In this document: one piece after another, positions 5,673-13,371 of the stretch | How positions within the stretch are numbered: position 1 is the stretch's first letter | How the letters are laid out: each line of letters starts with the position of its first letter | DNA from: an uncultured Planctomycetaceae bacterium | GTDB taxonomy: Bacteria > Planctomycetota > Planctomycetia > Pirellulales > Pirellulaceae | Direction: 5' to 3' | Assembly: GCA_937967755.1 (NCBI GenBank) | Contig: CALBTA010000344.1 | Location: 1 to 14,905 of the forward strand | DNA length: 14,905 nt | The notes under the pieces: model-generated | The model's database searches: none | Seen by the model: the letters and a program-made list of their open reading frames with translations, nothing else | Told to the model about the DNA's origin: nothing | Made by a program: the position numbers and the translations under genes

Positions 5673-8472
5673 ACATAAACTCGTTGGTCAGCAGCAGCAG
5701 TTGGGCGTATTGTTGCCAGGGGTTGAGCTTGTCGGCGGGTTGTTTGTTTTCGTCCGCGGCGGCTATGAATTGCTGGCCCGCGGATAGTTCTAGGTCGGTC
5801 GGGTTTCGTGTGAATAGAAGTTGGTACAGCGCCGTAACGCGGGCCGGCGCTTCCGCTGCTTGTGCAATCTCCTGTCGTGCAACGACCGCCTTGGCCTGTT
5901 CGATCACGAACGGAGAGTTCATCAGAAACAACGCCTGTTGCGGAACAGTTGTGTTTGGCCGCCGTTCGGCAGATTGGTCGGGGCTGGCGAAATCAAACGC
6001 CCGCAACAGGTTGGGCAGTTCCTGCCGGTCAATGAACGCATACGTTCCGCGCCGGCGGTTGCCAATGTCCTTAAAGATATCGACCGGTCGCCCGTACATG
6101 GTCGCGTCGATTCGGCCGGCGACGGTCAACATCGCATCGCGCAGCGGCTCGAACTCCAACCGGCGGCGATTCATGCGGCTGAGCAACTTGTTCTCCGGAT
6201 CAGTTTTGTAGGATGGATCGTTGATCCGTTCTACAAAGCCTGACGATTGGCGATAGGTTGCCGAGAGCATGATCTCGCGGTGCAGCAGTTTCAACGACCA
6301 CCCACTTTCAATCAATTGCGATGCGAGATAGTCGAGCACTTCCAATTGCGCAGGCGGCTGGCTGCGCATACCGAAATCGCTTGGCGAATCGACCAGCGGC
6401 TGTCCGAAGTGGTGCATCCAAACTCGGTTCACCATCACCCGGGCGGTCAACGGGTTGGCGGGATCGACAATCGCCTGGGCCAGTTCCAACCGCCCGCTGC
6501 CGTTGGTGAAAGGCTTTCGCCCATCGCCGGCGACGACGCGGAGGAATTGCCTTGGAACATGATCGCCGCGGCGGTGGTGGTTGCCGCGAATGAAAACACG
6601 CGGGTTGAATGGTTGCGGTTTGTCGGTGACAGACATCGCCCGGGCCGGAGCGTCCGGCGAATTGGCCGTATGGGAATGGATGTTCTTTTCCAGACTCGTG
6701 TACTGGTTGCGGTCAGCACGGATCAGGTAGCCGCGCAACTGATCCTTTGGAACGTTTGTTGGCGAGCCATCGGCCAACAGCTCCGCCAGCAACTGACGCT
6801 GTGGCAGCGAAAGCTTTTCCTTCGCCGCTTCGTCCCCGCCAGCTTGCCGCCACAGCTCATAGACTTCCCGCAACAACTGCCCGTAAACGCGGCCGACATC
6901 CTCTTTGCCGGCGGGTGGAGAATTGACGAACGCGTCGCGAACCAGCGGGTGAATCTTGTCGTCGGGAAGCGATTTCCACGTTGCGATCTTCGCCGCGGCT
7001 TCTTCTTGAAACTTCTCATCCAAAATTAAAACCAGCGGCATCGCCTTCCAAATGGCGCTGTCCTCACCCGCGTTGTCGAGCAAGTACTGCCGCCAGCTCG
7101 TCACCAACGCCGGCTTCAATTCATCCGGATTGAGCGAAAGGAACGGAAACTTTGCCAACAGCCCCTCGGGTTTTCTTGTGGTCGCACGTACGAGGTAATC
7201 GGTGACGTTTTGCCGGGCGCTGTGCAGCAGTTCGGCATGCTTGGCGTTGACGAAGTTATCGAACGCCCCCTGCCTCTTGTCCAATTCCGCTTTGTACTTT
7301 TCATAGCCGGCCGATTCCTCAGGCGAGGCGATCAGCGGCCGGTCTTTCGGTTCGGTCGTGCTGGCGAAAACTCCGTACAGAGAGTAGTAGTCTTCCGTCG
7401 CGATGGCGTCGTACTTGTGGTCGTGGCAGCGGGCGCATGCGACCGTCAGACCGAGAAAGCCGCGCGTGACGACATCAATCTGATCGTCGATATCGTCGTG
7501 GTCGTTATTGAACCGGCGGCCGACCGTGAGCAATCCCAATGCCGCGTGCTGCGCCGCCGGGTTGCCGTCAATGTGATCTGCCGCGATCTGTTGCACGACG
7601 AATTCGTCGTAGGGCATATCGGCGTTGAGCGAGCGAATGACCCAGTCGCGGTATGTGTAGGCGAAGGGGAACTTGCGCTCGCGGCCAAACGCGTACCCCT
7701 TTGTATCCGCGTAACGGGCAACGTCCAGCCAGTGCCGGCCCCAACGTTCGCCGTAAGCGGGTGATGCCAGCAGGCGATCGATTAGGCGTTCGTAAGCATC
7801 TGGCGAGTCGTCGGACGCGAACGCGGCGACCTCTTCCGCGGAAGGGGGTAGGCCCAGCAAGTCAAACTTCGCCCGGCGAAAGAGCGTCCGGCGGTCGGCA
7901 GCGGGCGACGGAGACAAATCTTGTGCTTCCAACTTCGCCAGCACGTAAACATCAATCGCGTTGGTCGGCCAATCTTGCTGTTGAACCGACGGCAATGCCC
8001 GCCGGTCAATCGGCTGAAGCGACCACAAGTTCTCGCGAGCGTACCGGTAAAGTTCGTCGCCAGTGCGCTTGGCTGATTTCTCGGAAGCATCGCCGCCGGC
8101 CGGCCAAGGAAGCCCTAGTTCCACCCAACGAGTGAGTACTGAAATTTCCTCGTCGGGCAATTTGCCCTTGGGCGGCATTTCAATGTCGCCGCCGTAGCGA
8201 ATTGCCGCGATGAGTTTGCTCTTTTCTGGTTCGCCAGCAACCACAATCGGCCCGTCGTCGCTGCCCGACAACACGCTCGCCCGCGAGTCTAGCCGTAGGC
8301 CGAATTCCTGCTTCGCCTCGCCGTGGCAGCTTTGACAACGCGCAACAAGGATGGGCCGCACTTGTTTCTCAAAGAATTCGGCATGCTCCGCCGCGCTCTC
8401 TTCACTCCAAGCCACCGAAGCCGAAAAAACGACCGCGAAGGTGCAGAGAAGAGTGCGGGGCGGGCAAATCAT
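5662..8472 (-). CDS. PSCyt1-PSCyt2-PSD1 protein (DUF1549/DUF1553, cytochrome c-like), exported
   Basis: This 936-residue protein begins with a Sec signal peptide (MICPPRTLLCTFAVVFSASVAWSEE). The PSCyt1 domain follows, with one CxxCH haem site (C46, C49, H50 in CQSCHG) and a likely axial Met in IEMPPKGKLP (M99). PSCyt2/DUF1549 covers about 165-380, with WPTNAIDVYVLAKLE, DLLGLPPS, ERWGRHWLDVARYADT and a second CxxCH (C346, C349, H350 in CARCHDHKYD). PSD1/DUF1553 occupies about 655-905, with GRLELAQAIVDPANPLTARVM, VNRVWMHHFG, SDFG and PQQALFLMNSPFV. ATG 8472 was chosen because it starts the signal peptide; the frame is open to 8604, but that extension only translates intergenic repeat DNA. No Shine-Dalgarno sequence is seen. 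Such proteins occur in pairs with DUF1501 proteins; a redox role in degrading complex compounds is supposed, not proven. Confidence 0.92.
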   Translation of the reverse strand: MICPPRTLLCTFAVVFSASVAWSEESAAEHAEFFEKQVRPILVARCQSCHGEAKQEFGLRLDSRASVLSGSDDGPIVVAGEPEKSKLIAAIRYGGDIEMPPKGKLPDEEISVLTRWVELGLPWPAGGDASEKSAKRTGDELYRYARENLWSLQPIDRRALPSVQQQDWPTNAIDVYVLAKLEAQDLSPSPAADRRTLFRRAKFDLLGLPPSAEEVAAFASDDSPDAYERLIDRLLASPAYGERWGRHWLDVARYADTKGYAFGRERKFPFAYTYRDWVIRSLNADMPYDEFVVQQIAADHIDGNPAAQHAALGLLTVGRRFNNDHDDIDDQIDVVTRGFLGLTVACARCHDHKYDAIATEDYYSLYGVFASTTEPKDRPLIASPEESAGYEKYKAELDKRQGAFDNFVNAKHAELLHSARQNVTDYLVRATTRKPEGLLAKFPFLSLNPDELKPALVTSWRQYLLDNAGEDSAIWKAMPLVLILDEKFQEEAAAKIATWKSLPDDKIHPLVRDAFVNSPPAGKEDVGRVYGQLLREVYELWRQAGGDEAAKEKLSLPQRQLLAELLADGSPTNVPKDQLRGYLIRADRNQYTSLEKNIHSHTANSPDAPARAMSVTDKPQPFNPRVFIRGNHHRRGDHVPRQFLRVVAGDGRKPFTNGSGRLELAQAIVDPANPLTARVMVNRVWMHHFGQPLVDSPSDFGMRSQPPAQLEVLDYLASQLIESGWSLKLLHREIMLSATYRQSSGFVERINDPSYKTDPENKLLSRMNRRRLEFEPLRDAMLTVAGRIDATMYGRPVDIFKDIGNRRRGTYAFIDRQELPNLLRAFDFASPDQSAERRPNTTVPQQALFLMNSPFVIEQAKAVVARQEIAQAAEAPARVTALYQLLFTRNPTDLELSAGQQFIAAADENKQPADKLNPWQQYAQLLLLTNEFMFVD

Positions 8473-8498
8473 CGGGCGGGGCTCGCGAAGCGATTGGC

Positions 8499-8530
8499 GT
8501 AGGGCGGATTGGCCCGTCAGGGTAATCCGC
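8499..8530 (+). repeat. GTAG-headed hairpin in the 5' leader of the PSCyt1/PSD1 gene
   Basis: GTAG (8499-8502) precedes a perfect 7-bp outer stem, GCGGATT (8504-8510) with AATCCGC (8524-8530). An inner CCC/GGG stem closes on a gtca loop. It lies 27 nt upstream of the minus-strand start at 8472, so it would fold in the mRNA leader. The layout matches the other GTAG palindromes here although the stem sequence differs. Confidence 0.5.
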
Positions 8531-8553
8531 GCACGGGCCGCGAGGACGATTTT

Positions 8554-8559
8554 ATTATA
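8554..8559 (-). promoter_or_regulatory. Candidate -10 box for the PSCyt1/PSD1 gene
   Basis: On the minus strand a perfect TATAAT lies 82 nt upstream of the ATG at 8472, in a locally AT-rich patch between two palindromic repeats. No good -35 hexamer is found at the expected distance, which falls inside the repeat at 8571-8594. The call rests on the -10 match alone. Confidence 0.3.
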
Positions 8560-8570
8560 GCGAACACCGA

Positions 8571-8638
8571 GTAGGCCGGGCACTCTTGCCCGGCCAAAAA
8601 GCATTGTATCGATAGCCGGGCAAGAGTGCCCGGCCTAC
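8571..8638. repeat. Nested inverted repeat, REP/BIME-like pair of GTAG hairpins
   Basis: Two perfect 24-nt copies lie in inverted orientation, 8571-8594 and 8615-8638, separated by 20 nt. Each copy starts with GTAG at its outer end and by itself folds into an 8-bp hairpin (GCCGGGCA with TGCCCGGC, 4-nt loop). Together they can form one long 24-bp hairpin or two separate ones. The element starts 8 nt after the stop of the Hint-domain gene on the minus strand, so it may stop or protect that transcript. The organisation is that of a bacterial interspersed mosaic element: two REP units head to head. Confidence 0.75.
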
Positions 8639-8646
8639 GAGATTGC

Positions 8647-10062
8647 CTACTTAATCGGTGCCCGGTTCCACAGTGCATACCACGGCAGGTAGTATTGCGG
8701 TGACCAGGCGATGCTTTTGTTGTGAACCAACACCCCGTCGGCGAAGAAATTGTGCGGCCCGTCAACCGCCACGTCGAACAGTTCCACCTGCCCGGCTTCG
8801 GTTCGCACTGAAGTGACTTCGATGAGCTGGTTCCCTTCGCCGAATAGGAAGTCGCCGACTCGAACTTCGGCTGCCGCCATCCAATCTGCCTTGCCGTCGC
8901 GCTTCACCAGCAGTGGGTGATCGGGGCTGGTTCGCAGATCGTCGTTGATGCGAATCGTTTCGTCGCTGGTCGATTGGAAGACCGCCAGCACGTTCACCGC
9001 CACGACTTGCTCACGCTGGCGATCGAACGCCCAAACGAGTGCCCCGCTGCGCAGTTGCTCAACCGCAACTTTACCATCGGGTGTAGAAATCTTTGTTCCT
9101 TCGGCAACACAGAAACCTTTCCGCCAACGGGCGATGGTCTTTGGCTTGCCGTCGGGGCTCATCGCAACTTCGTACTGCCAGTAGCCTCGGCCGCCGCCGA
9201 TGCGCGGGGCGTCGGGAGGAAGCGGAGGCAAATCGGCCCGCACGCGGATCACACGGTTGCCATCCTTGTCGACGATGGGGATGCTCTCGACCGCTTTCAC
9301 TGTGAGGTTGTCTTTTTCAATGTCGGCGTGACCTTGGACCGCTTCGACGGCAGCCTCCGCCAATTCGTCCAGCGTCTGCGTTCGCATGTCAGCCCGGGCG
9401 ACGTCGATGCTGATCGGCTTGGTGCGGAAAGCGACTTCAGTTTTGGTCGCGGGGAATTTTTCCTCGGGCTTGTCGCGGTGGCGGACTGTGCGTTCACGTG
9501 TGCTCAAGTTCAACGTGCCCCGTGCAGCGATTTGATACATCCCCGGCTTGAGCATCCCGTCAAACTTCCAGGGCAGCGCGAAGTCTTGCTGCCCGTTCAT
9601 TCGCAGCGACTTGATTGACTCGCTGCCTAGCTCCAACAACATCGTTCCATCGGTCATCAGCATCGTTTGCCGCGGCGCCGCATCGGCTTTGCCGTCAACG
9701 CTGATGACTTCCCATTTGTCGGCCCCAGGTGCTTTGATGGCGAACTCCATCGAATCGAGCGTCGCCTCTCGGTCGAACATCTGCCCTGACATTTCGGCAT
9801 CGGATTGATCGATCGGACCGCCTTTTGTTTCAAAGTGAACCGCAATTCGCATCGGATCACCCGTGGTAATCGCCGGCAAGATCGGCCGGGCTTTGACCAC
9901 CAGATCGAGCTTGTCCATTTCGGACGTGACGATGGTGGGGTCTTCAGGCTCCGCCGGCTTGTCGGCGAGTTGGGCAGGCGCGGCCAGGGGAGGAACCGCA
10001 TGGGTTACGCCGACGGCACACAACAGCAGGGTCAAAACGAAAGCTGGCGTCCGACTGTTCAT
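8647..10062 (-). CDS. Secreted protein with C-terminal Hint (intein/BIL-type) domain
   Basis: This 471-residue protein has a Sec signal peptide (MNSRTPAFVLTLLLCAVGVTHA). Residues ~35-310 are an exported part of unknown family, with beta-rich stretches such as LDLVVKARPILPAITTGDPMR. Residues 318-448 form a Hint domain: block A starts at C318 (CVAEGTKISTPDG), block B is SPDHPLLV (H382), and the end is FDVAVDGPHNFFADGVLVHN with H447-N448. There is no homing endonuclease. A 23-residue tail (KSIAWSPQYYLPWYALWNR...) follows the Asn. Cys first and His-Asn last are the residues that drive self-cleavage in inteins; +1 is Lys rather than Cys/Ser/Thr, as in some bacterial intein-like domains, so cleavage is likelier than splicing. 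The start is set by AGGAG 8 nt upstream; another ATG at 10068 is possible. It lies 141 bp downstream of hppA on the same strand. Confidence 0.82.
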   Translation of the reverse strand: MNSRTPAFVLTLLLCAVGVTHAVPPLAAPAQLADKPAEPEDPTIVTSEMDKLDLVVKARPILPAITTGDPMRIAVHFETKGGPIDQSDAEMSGQMFDREATLDSMEFAIKAPGADKWEVISVDGKADAAPRQTMLMTDGTMLLELGSESIKSLRMNGQQDFALPWKFDGMLKPGMYQIAARGTLNLSTRERTVRHRDKPEEKFPATKTEVAFRTKPISIDVARADMRTQTLDELAEAAVEAVQGHADIEKDNLTVKAVESIPIVDKDGNRVIRVRADLPPLPPDAPRIGGGRGYWQYEVAMSPDGKPKTIARWRKGFCVAEGTKISTPDGKVAVEQLRSGALVWAFDRQREQVVAVNVLAVFQSTSDETIRINDDLRTSPDHPLLVKRDGKADWMAAAEVRVGDFLFGEGNQLIEVTSVRTEAGQVELFDVAVDGPHNFFADGVLVHNKSIAWSPQYYLPWYALWNRAPIK

Positions 10063-10203
10063 CTTCATATCTCCTGCGATTGGCCCCTGGATAAATCGAT
10101 GCGACAAAGTGAGACGCGCATACACACCCGCGCGTTCCCATCATTGTGGCAGAAAGCCTAATGGGACGCGAATTGAATTTGGGGAATCGCCCGCGAGACG
10201 CGA

Positions 10204-13011
10204 CTAAAAGATGCCCATCGCCAAAAGGCTGTAGCGGACGACAAGCCCGGCCGCGACGACGCTGACCATGCTCATCAGCTTGATGAGGATGTTCAGGCTG
10301 GGGCCGGAGGTGTCTTTGAACGGATCGCCGACCGTGTCGCCAACGACGGCTGCTTTGTGAGCATCCGTTCCCTTTCCGCCGTGAGCTCCCGCTTCGATGA
10401 ACTTCTTGGCGTTGTCCCAACTTCCACCCGCGTTGGCCATGAAGACCGCAACGCAGAAGCCGCACGTCAACGCCCCCACAAGCAAACCCAATACGCCGCC
10501 AACACCGAGGAGAATGCCAACGACAATCGGCGTGGCGAGGCCCAGTAGCGATGGTACGATCATCTCTTTCTGAGCCGCCTTGGTACTAATCGCAACTGGC
10601 GCCGCGTAGTCGGGCTGGTCTTCGCCCTTCATGATACCGGGTTTCTCGCGGAATTGCCGTCGGACTTCTTCGACCATACCTTGTGCAGCGCGCCCGACCG
10701 CCTTCATGGTCATCGCACAGAAGACAAATGTTGCCATGGCCCCTAGGAAGACCCCGACGAGCACTTTGGGGTTCATCAGCGAAGCGTCGTAGTACGTCGT
10801 AAACTGCGGCAGCGTGGCCTTGTGGACGTCGACCAGCGGTGCTTGGGTCGCGGTGAACGATACCGCGTGGCCATCGCCGTGCCCGCCGTGTCCGACGGTG
10901 AAGAACCTGTCGTCCACCCGTTCGCCGAATGTTTGATCGCCCCAATTCATGGGGTCGTCCTTGATGTTCAGCGCCGCGTGGCGTATATCGTTCGGCATTG
11001 CCAGATAGTAATCCTGGTACTCGTGCGCGCGTTCCTTTGCTTCTCCTTTGCGGGTTTGATGCACGATGAAGCCGTTGGAAAGTTTGTAAAAACCAGGTTC
11101 GGCTTCCGCAACGACTGCGTCTGCGCCCCAATGTTCGAAGCCCACGCGGACTTCCTCAATGTAAGCCGCAAGCAGCGCCAACGCGGTTAATGCCGCTGAG
11201 CCGATGGCGAAGCCCTTACCAGTCGCGGCTGTAGTATTACCGAGCGAATCGAGGGCGTCGGTCCGTTCGCGGACGATCGGTTCCAGGCCCGCCATTTCGG
11301 CGTTGCCGCCTGCGTTGTCAGCAATCGGACCGTAAGCATCGGTCGCCAGCGTGATGCCGAGGGTGCTGAGCATTCCAACCGCGGCGATGCCCACGCCGTA
11401 CAAGCCGAGAGCGAAATAGGTCACGTCGGTGAAGTTAAACCCGTTCGCCAGCCCGAAGGCCAACAGGGTGGCAACCGCCACAACGATCACAGGAACCCAA
11501 ACGCTCATCATGCCGTCGGCGACGCCGCCGATGATGATAGTCGCCGGTCCGGTTACCGCTTGATCGGCCAGTTTCTTGGTCGGTTTGAACTCATCGCTGG
11601 TGGCGTATTCGGTCCACTTACCGATGATCCAGCCCGCCGCCAGGCCGACGGCAATGCTGAATGCCACACCAGGAACGCCGAACAGCAAGGTTCCTTCTGT
11701 CTTGGGCATCAGCCAGTAGGTCAGCCCAACGGCGGCCACGATGACTAACACCGTCGAGAGGTTGATCCCGCGTGCGAGGGCGGCCAGCAGGTTTTTCTGC
11801 GAGGCCCCTTCTTCGGTTCGCACCATGTAGATGCCGAAGATCGAAAGCACAATGCCGATGCCCGCAATCGACATCGGCAGGAACAACGCCTGGAGTTGTG
11901 CCGAAGTGCTATCAAGGCCGGTTCCGCCCAACAGTGAATCGGTCGAATAGGCCGCGACGCCCAGGGCGGCGGTCGCCAGGATCGAACCGCAATAGGATTC
12001 ATAAAGGTCGGCACCCATTCCGGCGACATCGCCTACATTGTCGCCCACGTTATCGGCGATGGTGGCCGGGTTACGCGGATCATCTTCGGGAATGCCCTGT
12101 TCGACTTTTCCGACCAGGTCGGCACCCACGTCAGCCGCCTTCGTGAAGATACCGCCGCCAACACGGGCGAAAAGCGCCTGGCTGGAAGCGCCCATGCCGA
12201 AGCAAAGCATTGTCACCGTAATGGCGACCAGCGAAAGGGAATAATCAGGGCTGATCATCGGTACAACCCAATACAGGATTGCAAACCAGGCGGTAATGTC
12301 TAGCAAGCCAAGCCCGACGACCACCAGGCCCATCACGGCCCCGCTGCGGAAGGCGACTTGCAGCCCTTGGTTCAACGACTTCTGTGCGCCCGCTGAGGTA
12401 CGGCTACTCGCCCAGGTAGCGGTCTTCATGCCGAACCAACCCGCCAGGCCGGAGAAGAAACCGCCGGTCAGGAAGGCGAACGGAACCCAAGAGCTCTGCA
12501 CGCCCGCGAAGGCTGCAGCTCCCAGCAACACGAAAATCACGACGAAGAAAATGGCGACAACTTTGTACTGTTGAAAGAGGTAGGCGTTTGCACCTTGGCG
12601 AACGTACCCGGCGATTTCGACCATCCGCTCGTTGCCTTCGTCGGCGGTCATCATCTTCTTGAAGAATAGGTAGGCCTGCAGCAACGCGACCAGCGACATC
12701 ACAAAACAAAACGCCCAAATGCCCATGAACATTCCGCCTTTGGGTTTCGCGTCGGCGTTATTCGTTTCGTTTGCCGGAGCCGCGGTGTCATCCGTATCGT
12801 CTTCTTCGTCCGATCCATCGGCGGAAGCGCCGTCCGCGTCGCTTGCGTCTTCATCCGCCGCGCTGCCGTCGGCGGCCGCGTCAGCCGCAGCATCGGCCGC
12901 GTCGCCGGCTTCGTCTTGGGCGGAGGCCGCCGGTGCCATTGCCAGCATCGCCGCAACCGCCAGGGCCGCGAACATCCAGGCCATCCAACCTGCTTCAAAC
13001 TGCTTGATCAT
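10204..13011 (-). CDS. hppA: Membrane-bound ion-translocating pyrophosphatase, extended
   Basis: This 935-residue integral membrane protein couples PPi hydrolysis to H+ (or Na+) export; usual bacterial forms are about 650-800. Catalytic segments are intact: [20 protein letters not shown] with [19 protein letters not shown] (296-338), [20 protein letters not shown] (558-577) and [29 protein letters not shown] (879-907). [10 protein letters not shown] has Ala and Gly where potassium-independent enzymes have Lys and Thr, so it should be potassium-dependent. Two additions stand out: an N-terminal signal-like segment ending near ASAQ, followed by a ~58-residue Ala/Asp/Glu/Ser-rich tail, and a ~120-residue insert (about 622-742) with [11 protein letters not shown]. 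Known topology places both outside the cytoplasm. ATG 13011 was preferred because it opens this segment; the frame runs back to 13080. H+ versus Na+ cannot be decided by eye. Confidence 0.95.
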   Translation of the reverse strand: MIKQFEAGWMAWMFAALAVAAMLAMAPAASAQDEAGDAADAAADAAADGSAADEDASDADGASADGSDEEDDTDDTAAPANETNNADAKPKGGMFMGIWAFCFVMSLVALLQAYLFFKKMMTADEGNERMVEIAGYVRQGANAYLFQQYKVVAIFFVVIFVLLGAAAFAGVQSSWVPFAFLTGGFFSGLAGWFGMKTATWASSRTSAGAQKSLNQGLQVAFRSGAVMGLVVVGLGLLDITAWFAILYWVVPMISPDYSLSLVAITVTMLCFGMGASSQALFARVGGGIFTKAADVGADLVGKVEQGIPEDDPRNPATIADNVGDNVGDVAGMGADLYESYCGSILATAALGVAAYSTDSLLGGTGLDSTSAQLQALFLPMSIAGIGIVLSIFGIYMVRTEEGASQKNLLAALARGINLSTVLVIVAAVGLTYWLMPKTEGTLLFGVPGVAFSIAVGLAAGWIIGKWTEYATSDEFKPTKKLADQAVTGPATIIIGGVADGMMSVWVPVIVVAVATLLAFGLANGFNFTDVTYFALGLYGVGIAAVGMLSTLGITLATDAYGPIADNAGGNAEMAGLEPIVRERTDALDSLGNTTAATGKGFAIGSAALTALALLAAYIEEVRVGFEHWGADAVVAEAEPGFYKLSNGFIVHQTRKGEAKERAHEYQDYYLAMPNDIRHAALNIKDDPMNWGDQTFGERVDDRFFTVGHGGHGDGHAVSFTATQAPLVDVHKATLPQFTTYYDASLMNPKVLVGVFLGAMATFVFCAMTMKAVGRAAQGMVEEVRRQFREKPGIMKGEDQPDYAAPVAISTKAAQKEMIVPSLLGLATPIVVGILLGVGGVLGLLVGALTCGFCVAVFMANAGGSWDNAKKFIEAGAHGGKGTDAHKAAVVGDTVGDPFKDTSGPSLNILIKLMSMVSVVAAGLVVRYSLLAMGIF
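12745..12918 (-). other. Acidic low-complexity tail coding region of hppA
   Basis: This stretch encodes residues ~32-89, almost only Ala, Asp, Glu, Ser, Gly and Thr, in short Ala-Asp repeats with no regular period. It follows the signal-like hydrophobic segment and precedes the first pyrophosphatase helix. At the DNA level it is GCN/GAY low complexity, which makes the opposite strand look open in all frames. Confidence 0.8.
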
Positions 13012-13371
13012 TGCTGCATAAACCTTCAGTAATGGGTTAAGAGAATCGCCCCCGGCCAGCGGGAAAAAGGGCGGGGCCATAGGCGAAATGCTTGGCGGGA
13101 AGAAATGCGTCGTTGTTGATGTGCTCCGTCACCCGGCGGGACGCTATCGCCGAATAATTCGGCGCTTTGGGAACGAATCGGCAAATTCGCGCAACTCGTT
13201 ACGTCGTCGGTGGTTGCTTAAAGGCCGGAGTTTACCCGTCGATTTGCGATGCTGTCAACTCCAAGCCCTCTATTCCGCCCAGATTCCAGCGAAAGTTCTG
13301 GAAAAACCAAGCCGACTTGGTTATTCTGGGCAGTACAGGGCAAGTCACCGTTTGAATGCGGAGTTTTTGAA
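13012..13371. other. Divergent intergenic region between hppA and the Gly-rich protein gene
   Basis: These 360 bp separate two divergent genes and should carry both promoters. No convincing -35/-10 pair was found on either strand. The only clear structure is the palindrome at 13148-13164. An open frame on the plus strand reaches back to 13249, but its translation shows no signal peptide or motif before the ATG at 13372. Confidence 0.5.
13148..13164. promoter_or_regulatory. Perfect 7-bp inverted repeat, possible operator
   Basis: CGCCGAA and TTCGGCG flank a TAA spacer. It lies in the middle of the divergent region, about 137 bp from the hppA start and 208 bp from the plus-strand start. The short spacing and AT centre fit a dimeric regulator site, but a small mRNA hairpin is equally possible. 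Confidence 0.3.

Noticed and set aside
8473..8604. Upstream extension of the PSCyt1/PSD1 gene
   Set aside because: The extra codons translate the GTAG palindromes and hide a clear signal peptide that starts at 8472.
12719..13021. Plus-strand open frame rich in Ser and Ala
   Set aside because: It is the antisense of the Ala/Asp low-complexity tail of the pyrophosphatase.
13249..13371. Upstream extension of the Gly-rich protein gene
   Set aside because: The signal peptide and a GGAG ribosome site mark 13372 as the start.
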